This document shows, piece after piece, positions 6,732 through 11,234 of a stretch of DNA of 11,234 bases (positions are counted from its first letter, which is position 1; every line of letters begins with the position of its first letter). The position numbers and the translations under genes are program-made. The notes beneath the pieces were generated by a model. It ran no database searches. It saw only the letters and a program-made list of their open reading frames with translations, and was not told the DNA's origin. This stretch comes from Firmicutes bacterium UBA1426 (GTDB lineage Bacteria; Bacillota; Clostridia; Peptostreptococcales; Anaerovoracaceae): NCBI GenBank assembly GCA_002329675.1, contig DCUA01000011.1, positions 11,189 to 22,422 on the forward strand, in the 5' to 3' direction.

Positions 6732-7474
6732 GTACGGCAGGTTTTGCTTATCTGCTCTAATATTTGTTTTTCCTGCTTGCTTAACGTCTTCTCTTTGTTC
6801 AGGTAAGCCTGGAACAAGTCAGGCCGTCGCTGACAGGTGAGCATCAAAGCCTGCTGATATTTCCACAAGTGGATCAGGTTGTGATTCCCCGACAACAAAA
6901 CCTCCGGAACAGCCATCTCTCTGTATTCTCTGGGCTTTGTGTATTGAGGATATTCCAGCAATCCTGAATAAATGGATTCTTCTTTATGTGATTCGCTGCT
7001 CCCAAGGACATCAGGCAACAACCTGCCTACTGCATCTATCAGTATCATGGCAGGAAGCTCACCACCTGTCAGAATATAGTCGCCTACAGATACTTCTTCC
7101 ATATTCCAATAATCCAGGATCCTTTGATCGATACCTTCGTAGTGTCCACAAAGCAGGATCAGACGATCTTCCTTCGATAACTCCCGGATCAGTGCCCCAT
7201 CCAGGAGTTTCCCTTTCGGGGACATGTAGATCATCCTGCTTCCCTCGGTGCCGATTGCCTCCAAAGCTCTGAAAACAGGTTCTGCGCTCATTACCATTCC
7301 TGCTCCGCCTCCGAAAGGCGTGTCATCGGTCCGGTTGTGCTTGTCCAGAGTGTGATCCCTGATATTCGTCAGCCGGATATCGATGATTTTATTTGCTGCA
7401 GCTCTTCCTATAATACTGTGTTCCGTTACCGGGGCAAACATCTCCGGAAACAGAGTGAGAACATCTACTATCAT
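6728..7474 (-). CDS. trmD: tRNA (guanine-37-N1) methyltransferase TrmD
   Basis: SAM-dependent enzyme that makes m1G37 next to the anticodon and prevents +1 frameshifting. 248 aa, SPOUT class. The knot and SAM pocket are visible as FGGGAGMVM (about 54-62), LLCGHYEGIDQRI (107-119) and VGDYILTGGELPAMILIDAV (130-149). The flexible loop with GLLEYPQYTKP (171-181) and the C-terminal LLSGNH plus RRPDL complete the family pattern. At the place of the catalytic Asp of the E. coli enzyme (EDS) this protein seems to have EES, a conservative change. ATG 7474 overlaps the rimM stop as ATGA, so translation is coupled; the open frame up to 7507 is not supported. The rplS gene that usually follows trmD is not here. 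Confidence 0.97.
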   Translation of the reverse strand: MIVDVLTLFPEMFAPVTEHSIIGRAAANKIIDIRLTNIRDHTLDKHNRTDDTPFGGGAGMVMSAEPVFRALEAIGTEGSRMIYMSPKGKLLDGALIRELSKEDRLILLCGHYEGIDQRILDYWNMEEVSVGDYILTGGELPAMILIDAVGRLLPDVLGSSESHKEESIYSGLLEYPQYTKPREYREMAVPEVLLSGNHNLIHLWKYQQALMLTCQRRPDLFQAYLNKEKTLSKQEKQILEQISKTCRT

Positions 7475-7971
7475 AATTCTCTCAATCCTTCGATCAGTCT
7501 GATGCAAAGCATCCCCTTTTCAATATCCACTTCTTTAATAAATTCCTCAACCGCAGGAACAGGAAAGCTCTTTCCACCACCATGAGGCTCTACCATATAG
7601 ATGTCCTGAGCACTGTTTATGATCACATCACTCAACCTTCCCACCGTGTTTCCCTCTTCATCCACAACACGGAGCCCTATGAGATCCTTGACATAATAGG
7701 TATCCTCCGGAAGGGGAGGTGCATCTGTCCGGAAAAGAAACAAATCCTTTTCCTTATATGATTCTGCACTTGTCCTATCATCGATACCGGTAAGTTTAAG
7801 CACCACCATGGCCTTCATGTAGCGGACATTTTCAATAGCATAACGAAGATCATCCATTAGTACATAGTCGATCTCTTCGAATTTCTCTTTATAATCTGTA
7901 TAGGGATAAACTTTCAGCTCACCCTTCAGGCCAACAGCATTGGTGACCCTTCCTAATCTTATTTTTTCCAT
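7471..7971 (-). CDS. rimM: Ribosome maturation factor RimM
   Basis: Binds ribosomal protein S19 and assists assembly of the 30S head. 166 aa in two beta-barrel domains: RimM N-terminal (about 4-85, beginning IRLGRVTNAVGLKGELKVYP) and a PRC-barrel domain (about 92-165, YYVKDLIGLRVVDEEGNTVG through FPVPAVEEFIKEVDIEKG). The family start is unmistakable at MEKIRLG, hence ATG 7971, with GAGAGAG just upstream; the frame stays open to 8139 but that part is low-complexity and overlaps khpA. Its stop overlaps the trmD start. An 88-base structured spacer separates it from khpA. Confidence 0.96.
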   Translation of the reverse strand: MEKIRLGRVTNAVGLKGELKVYPYTDYKEKFEEIDYVLMDDLRYAIENVRYMKAMVVLKLTGIDDRTSAESYKEKDLFLFRTDAPPLPEDTYYVKDLIGLRVVDEEGNTVGRLSDVIINSAQDIYMVEPHGGGKSFPVPAVEEFIKEVDIEKGMLCIRLIEGLREL

Positions 7972-7994
7972 ATCTCTCTCGTGGGGATTGCGAA

Positions 7995-8046
7995 GGCGGC
8001 CTCTCAAACATCCCGGGATTTTCACCGGGAGCCTGAAAGAACCGCC
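7995..8046 (-). other. GC-rich nested inverted repeats between khpA and rimM
   Basis: An inner stem of 6 pairs (tcccgg 8011-8016 with ccggga 8025-8030, 8-base loop) lies inside an outer 5-pair stem (ggcgg 7995-7999 with ccgcc 8042-8046). There is no T tract, so it is not a classical terminator. In the transcript it could slow polymerase, act as a processing site, or set the ratio of rimM-trmD to the ribosomal protein gene upstream. No known riboswitch or leader class recognised. The surrounding spacer (7972-8059) is otherwise empty. Confidence 0.4.
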
Positions 8047-8059
8047 CTGTAGCTCCAAA

Positions 8060-8290
8060 TTATTGCACGATTTCAACAGCGACCCTTTTATTGGACTTGG
8101 TGGCCGCCGCTTTAACGACGGTCCGAATGGCTTTCGCAATTCTGCCTTGCTTTCCGATCACCTTCCCCATGTCCTCAGGGGCGACGCGAAGCTCGATGAC
8201 GCTGGCCGTTCTTCCTTCCACTTCGCGGACTTCCACAGCTTCCGGATGATCGACTAACGATTTTGCAATCGCTTCAACTAATTCTACCAT
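8060..8290 (-). CDS. khpA: KhpA, KH-domain RNA-binding protein
   Basis: 76-aa protein that is essentially one KH domain. The RNA-binding GxxG loop is GKQG within [22 protein letters not shown] (about 41-62). In Firmicutes KhpA pairs with KhpB (Jag/EloR) and influences small RNAs, cell length and division. ATG 8290 gives the normal length and an N-terminus ([19 protein letters not shown]) typical of the family; the ribosome binding site is weak (GTGG), with the rpsP stop 18 bases upstream. The order rpsP-khpA-rimM-trmD matches Bacillus apart from the missing ylqD. Confidence 0.94.
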   Translation of the reverse strand: MVELVEAIAKSLVDHPEAVEVREVEGRTASVIELRVAPEDMGKVIGKQGRIAKAIRTVVKAAATKSNKRVAVEIVQ

Positions 8291-8308
8291 TATTATTCAC
8301 CACTTTCT

Positions 8309-8626
8309 TTACTCGGTGAGTTCTGCCGGATCTTCTGTTCCCTCTGCCTCCACTGCTTTAGCTTGTTCTTTTGCTGCTGCGGGCTTTACAATACCGGCGC
8401 GGTCAAATAGCCTCTTAACCGTATCCGTAGGTTGCGCTCCGTTGGCTAACCATTTCCCGGCCTTTTCTGCATCGATCTTGATTTCAGCAGGCTCTTTAAG
8501 CGGATTATAGTATCCGATTTCTTCAATGAATCTTCCGTCTCTGGGTGCACGGCCATCCGCTACGACTACTCTGTAGAAGGGTTTTTTGTTTGCCCCCATT
8601 CTCTTCAATCTAATTTTTACTGCCAT
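8309..8626 (-). CDS. rpsP: 30S ribosomal protein bS16
   Basis: Assembly protein of the 30S body. 105 aa. The first 80 residues are the conserved S16 fold: [42 protein letters not shown], then [20 protein letters not shown]. Residues 81-105 form an Ala/Glu-rich tail ([14 protein letters not shown]) longer than the shortest homologues but common in Clostridia. GGAGAAAG lies 6-8 bases upstream of ATG 8626. A 74-base spacer separates it from ffh. It probably depends on the ylxM promoter, as no separate promoter is evident. Confidence 0.98.
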   Translation of the reverse strand: MAVKIRLKRMGANKKPFYRVVVADGRAPRDGRFIEEIGYYNPLKEPAEIKIDAEKAGKWLANGAQPTDTVKRLFDRAGIVKPAAAKEQAKAVEAEGTEDPAELTE

Positions 8627-8700
8627 TTCTTTCTCCTCATTTCCTTTAGTAATTTAGCCGATTTCTTCACGGCTTTGTTAAGTGAGTATATGTTAAAAGA

Positions 8701-10038
8701 TTAAAAACCTCTGAACATTTTATTTTTCTTGTGCTTAGGCGCAGTAGTGAACTGCTTCATCATCTTCCGGGTCTCCTCATACTTGCGAATGAGCTGGTTG
8801 ATCTTGGATACAGACTGCCCGCTTCCCGCTGCGATCCGTTTTCTTCTGCTTGCGTTTAGAATACTGGGATCCCTGCGCTCCTCCACCGTCATGGATTGTA
8901 TGATCGCTTCCATCTGAGCCATTTCCCGCTCACTTTGGTCCATATCAACATCCTGCATCGCTTTGCTGTTCATTCCGGGCATCATATTCAGCATCTTGGC
9001 GAGTCCGCCCATATTCTTTATCTGACCGAATTGTTCCAGAAAATCCTCCAGTGTAAACTGGTTTTTCCGCATCTTCTTTTCAAGTTCTGCGGCTTTCTCA
9101 TCGTCATAACTCTCCTGTGCCTTTTCGATGAGAGTGAGCATATCTCCCATTCCAAGGATCCTGGAGGCCATACGATCCGGATAAAAAGGTTCCAATGCGT
9201 CCATCTTCTCGCCCATTCCAACAAACTTGATGGGCTTACCTGTGATTGCCTTGGCAGAGAGAGCGGCACCTCCACGGCTGTCGCCGTCCAGTTTCGTCAT
9301 GATGATGCCGTCGATACCCAGCTTCTCGTTGAAACCCTGGGCTGCAACCACAGCATCCTGTCCTGTCATGGCATCCACTACCAGCAGGATCTCATGAGGT
9401 TTCGCACGCTTTTTGATCCGCACGAGCTCATCCATGAGATCATCATCGATATGCAGCCGGCCGGAAGTGTCCAGGATCAGCACGTTATAGCCTTTATATT
9501 CAGCCTCTTTACATGCCTGCTCTGCGATGACTTCGGGATCTTTGCATCCACGCATGCTGAAGACGGGTACACCGATGGACTTTCCTACTATCTCAAGTTG
9601 ATCTATTGCTGCCGGCCGATAGACGTCACAGGCTGCCAGCATAGGTTTCTTGCCGTTTTTTCTCAACCAGACCGCCAGCTTTCCGCATGTGGTGGTCTTT
9701 CCTGTACCCTGAAGGCCGGCCATGAGTATGACTGTAAATCCTTTTGGAGAATAGGTGAGCTTGCTATTGGTCCCGCCCATCAGAGCAGTCAGTTCCTCGT
9801 TGACTATCTTGATGACCTGTTGTGCAGGTGTTAAGCTGGCAAGCACTTCTTCACCCAGGGCTTTTTCTTTCACCCCGGCCACAAAGTCCTTTACAATTTT
9901 AAAACTTACATCTGCCTCTAAGAGAGCCAGCTTGACTTCCCGCATGGCTTCATCAATATCCGCTTCTGTAAGGACGCCCTTGCCCTTAAGCTTTTTGAAT
10001 ACGCTCTGCAGTTTTTCCGATAGTCCTTCAAATGCCAT
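8701..10038 (-). CDS. ffh: Signal recognition particle protein Ffh (SRP54)
   Basis: GTPase that, with 4.5S/6S RNA, recognises signal sequences and delivers ribosomes to FtsY at the membrane. 445 aa, complete NGM architecture: helical N domain (1-90), G domain (about 100-295) with P-loop GLQGTGKTTT (108-117), DTSGRLH (190-196) and TKLDGDSRGG (248-257), then the methionine-rich M domain (about 325-430) with LEDFLEQFGQIKNMGG, MMPGMN and the RNA-binding SRRKRIAAGSG. DTSGR replaces the usual bacterial DTAGR; the serine form is normal in eukaryotic SRP54. AAGGAAAAG precedes ATG 10038. Follows ylxM by 20 bases. The SRP RNA gene is not in the window. Confidence 0.98.
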   Translation of the reverse strand: MAFEGLSEKLQSVFKKLKGKGVLTEADIDEAMREVKLALLEADVSFKIVKDFVAGVKEKALGEEVLASLTPAQQVIKIVNEELTALMGGTNSKLTYSPKGFTVILMAGLQGTGKTTTCGKLAVWLRKNGKKPMLAACDVYRPAAIDQLEIVGKSIGVPVFSMRGCKDPEVIAEQACKEAEYKGYNVLILDTSGRLHIDDDLMDELVRIKKRAKPHEILLVVDAMTGQDAVVAAQGFNEKLGIDGIIMTKLDGDSRGGAALSAKAITGKPIKFVGMGEKMDALEPFYPDRMASRILGMGDMLTLIEKAQESYDDEKAAELEKKMRKNQFTLEDFLEQFGQIKNMGGLAKMLNMMPGMNSKAMQDVDMDQSEREMAQMEAIIQSMTVEERRDPSILNASRRKRIAAGSGQSVSKINQLIRKYEETRKMMKQFTTAPKHKKNKMFRGF

Positions 10039-10058
10039 TTTATCTTTTCCTTATCGCG

Positions 10059-10415
10059 TTATTGGTTTAGCTTTGTGATTCTTTCCTTTATCTGCTCTAA
10101 TTTTGCAGTCAGTTCTGAATCCTCTTTGTGCACATATATTATCTGCTCTATGTCTTTTTTGAGCTTTTCGATGATTTCTTCTTCTTTTTCAAACTTATGG
10201 ATCAGTCTCAGCTTTGCTTCGAATTCCCGTAGTTTCTTTTCTCCCCGCTTGACCGTTTCGTGGATACCCTGTCTGGTGAGACCATACTCCTCGGCGATTT
10301 CACCAAGGCTCAAGTTGTCTTCATAGTACAAGCGAAAGATCTCCCTTTGCTTCGGCGGCAGGAGAACTCCGTAAAAGTCATATAGAATACTGATCTCTGT
10401 GATATTGTCTAGCAT
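10059..10415 (-). CDS. ylxM: YlxM family helix-turn-helix protein (UPF0122)
   Basis: 118-aa protein found next to ffh across Firmicutes; in Streptococcus it is reported to bind SRP components and modulate their GTPase activity. The N-terminal half has a sigma-70 region 4-like helix-turn-helix: PPKQREIFRLYYEDNLSLGE then IAEEYGLTRQGIHETVKRGEKKL (about 21-62). The rest (about 63-118) is a charged helix, likely coiled coil (EKEEEIIEKLKKDIEQ). GGAGAG is about 8 bases before ATG 10415. First gene of the operon, with its promoter 28 bases upstream of the start codon. Confidence 0.95.
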   Translation of the reverse strand: MLDNITEISILYDFYGVLLPPKQREIFRLYYEDNLSLGEIAEEYGLTRQGIHETVKRGEKKLREFEAKLRLIHKFEKEEEIIEKLKKDIEQIIYVHKEDSELTAKLEQIKERITKLNQ

Positions 10416-10442
10416 CTTGCACTCTCCATAGCCACAGTAAGC

Positions 10443-10471
10443 AAGATACCACAGCCAGAGGCGTGTGTCAA
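10443..10471 (-). promoter_or_regulatory. Sigma-A promoter of the ylxM-ffh-rpsP-khpA-rimM-trmD operon
   Basis: On the - strand, a perfect TTGACA (10466-10471) is followed after 17 bases by TATCTT (10443-10448). The expected start of transcription is near 10436, giving a leader of about 20 bases that just holds the GGAGAG ribosome binding site of ylxM. The -35 lies 11 bases past the stop codon of the acetyltransferase gene upstream, and no terminator hairpin lies between them. Confidence 0.75.
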
Positions 10472-10481
10472 CCTTTTTTGT

Positions 10482-11036
10482 TTACACCCCTTTGCGCCAC
10501 TCCTCTTTTGTCAGCGAATAGCAGGCCATATCCCGGATCACACCGTTGTAAATACGATTGGCTCTGCGCAGGATGCCTTCAAAATGAAAGCCGCACTTTT
10601 CGATCACTCTCTTTGATCGGTGGTTCACCGGGTTGTGGTATATGGATATCATGGGGAGTTCCATGGTTTCAAATCCATAGCGGATCACCGCCCGAGCCGC
10701 CTCTGTCATGAGACCTTTGCCCCAAAAATCTTCTGCCATGGCATAGCCCAACTCCATACATCCTGTCTCCGGGCGCTTCGTGTCCTCCTCGTAGCCGATG
10801 GAGCCGATCAGCGTTCCTGTTCCTTTGTCCACCATGGCCCAGATATGATATTTCCCCAGAAAGAGATCCTCTATGATTTTACGGGATTCCTCGATATTCT
10901 CATGCGGCTTCCATCCGCCATGAGGTCCCACGTTAGGATTTTTGGCATAGGCGTAGACATCTGCTGCATCATCAAGGGTGAATCCTCTCAGGAGCAGGCG
11001 CTCTGTTTCGATGGTTTCGGGTTTTTTCTGGTTCAT
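10482..11036 (-). CDS. GNAT N-acetyltransferase, RimJ/RimL type
   Basis: 184-aa acetyl-CoA-dependent acetyltransferase. It begins with the family opening TERLLLRGFTLDDAADVY (11-28), followed by an ESRKII helix. The acetyl-CoA loop is in MELGYAMAEDFWGKGLMTEA (94-113), with the GxG-type turn at WGKG. The C-terminal HNPVNHRSKRVIEKCGFHFEG (134-154) is the usual motif B of this subfamily. The RimJ/RimL group covers ribosomal protein acetylases, antibiotic or metabolite acetylases and many unassigned members, so the substrate is unknown. ATG 11036 has GGAGG about 9 bases upstream. It is the least conserved gene in this strand's run and does not belong to the SRP operon, which has its own promoter. 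Confidence 0.93.
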   Translation of the reverse strand: MNQKKPETIETERLLLRGFTLDDAADVYAYAKNPNVGPHGGWKPHENIEESRKIIEDLFLGKYHIWAMVDKGTGTLIGSIGYEEDTKRPETGCMELGYAMAEDFWGKGLMTEAARAVIRYGFETMELPMISIYHNPVNHRSKRVIEKCGFHFEGILRRANRIYNGVIRDMACYSLTKEEWRKGV

Positions 11037-11037
11037 A

Positions 11038-11234
11038 TCATTTGCTCCTCCATGTGCATTTGATCAAATCTGCTACAACGGGACGAGTATACCCCTCGGA
11101 AACCGACGGCATTTTGATGCGCTCAATCAGACTGCGCATAAATGCCTCAAGAGGTTCACGGTTTCTACGGGATATACCCATCCCATTGTAGCGGAGCGTG
11201 AGGTCGCACCACGGCGAATGGCAAGCAAGTGCCT
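11038..11234 (-). CDS. Possible C-terminal fragment of an unknown gene entering from the right edge
   Basis: One - strand frame stays open from the right edge to a TGA at 11038-11040, about 64 codons, ending 1 base before the acetyltransferase start. It contains YNGMGISRRNREPL and, over the repeat arm, SVSEGYTRPVVADLI. I do not recognise a family. An open frame of this length can arise by chance, and most of it lies within a fold-back repeat, which also yields a related peptide on the opposite strand. Treat as doubtful. Confidence 0.25.
   Translation of the reverse strand, partial: ALACHSPWCDLTLRYNGMGISRRNREPLEAFMRSLIERIKMPSVSEGYTRPVVADLIKCTWRSK
11068..11196. repeat. 129-base fold-back element with 38-base imperfect arms
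   Basis: Arms 11068-11105 and 11159-11196 are inverted copies matching at about 29 of 38 positions, including blocks of 7 (gaaaccg/cggtttc) and 7 (ttgtagc). Between them is a second hairpin: ggcattt (11108-11114) pairs with aaatgcc (11140-11146), and atgcgc (11117-11122) with gcgcat (11134-11139), around an 11-base loop. The left arm's core (11087-11104) recurs inverted at bases 10-27 of the window. Shape and size resemble REPIN or MITE elements, but I recognise no known family and see no target-site duplication. Confidence 0.5.

Noticed and set aside
7972..8139. N-terminal extension of rimM by 56 residues
   Set aside because: It runs over the structured spacer and into khpA, and the RimM family begins exactly at MEKIRLG.
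8656..8674. Hairpin agccg/cggct upstream of rpsP as an attenuator
   Set aside because: Five pairs with a 9-base loop and no T tract after it on the - strand; too weak to support.
8896..9834. Long + strand open frame (312 codons) opposite ffh
   Set aside because: It lies fully antisense to a certain ffh gene, and its product is Cys/His/Leu-rich with no family resemblance.
11068..11196. Integron attC site
   Set aside because: Size and imperfect palindrome are compatible, but no RYYYAAC/GTTRRRY core sites are positioned properly and there is no integrase or cassette pattern.

Overview
The window looks like a chromosomal segment of an anaerobic Clostridia-type Firmicute. GC content appears to be in the mid to high 40s (judged by eye). 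The evidence is gene content and order: RqcH, YlxM-Ffh-S16-KhpA-RimM-TrmD, and a YggS-SepF-YggT-DivIVA-LspA-RluD division cluster, with strong AGGAGG-type ribosome binding sites on several genes. I cannot name a genus.

Layout. One gene on the + strand at the left (rqcH, 72-1802) is followed by an AT-rich hairpin and a small + strand gene with two CxxC pairs (1949-2188), which resembles the anti-sigma factor Gin/CsfB. Everything from 2227 to the right edge is on the - strand and is read right to left. First comes a RimJ/RimL-type acetyltransferase (10482-11036). A strong sigma-A promoter (TTGACA-N17-TATCTT) then drives ylxM-ffh-rpsP-khpA-rimM-trmD (10415 down to 6728), the protein targeting and translation/tRNA modification operon. 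A second strong promoter (TTGAAA-N17-TATAAT) sits on the trmD stop codon, with its -10 box only 6 bases from the next start. It drives an HlyD-like membrane protein, yggS, sepF, yggT, divIVA, lspA and rluD (6696 down to 2227), with gaps or overlaps of mostly 1-60 bases. This second operon joins cell division and pole organisation to lipoprotein maturation and ribosomal pseudouridylation.

Most of the window is conserved core genome. The unexplained structure is at the two edges. An 18-base sequence at 10-27 recurs inverted with one mismatch at 11087-11104. The right copy is one arm of a 129-base fold-back element (11068-11196) with a nested inner stem. All three arms can be read in one frame as related peptides of the form VS(E/T)G(Y/H)T(R/H). 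This may be a dispersed repeat family that happens to bound the window, or remnants of a duplicated coding sequence. I found no CRISPR array, tRNA, rRNA, prophage or recognisable transposase, and no stretch over 300 bases lacks a gene.
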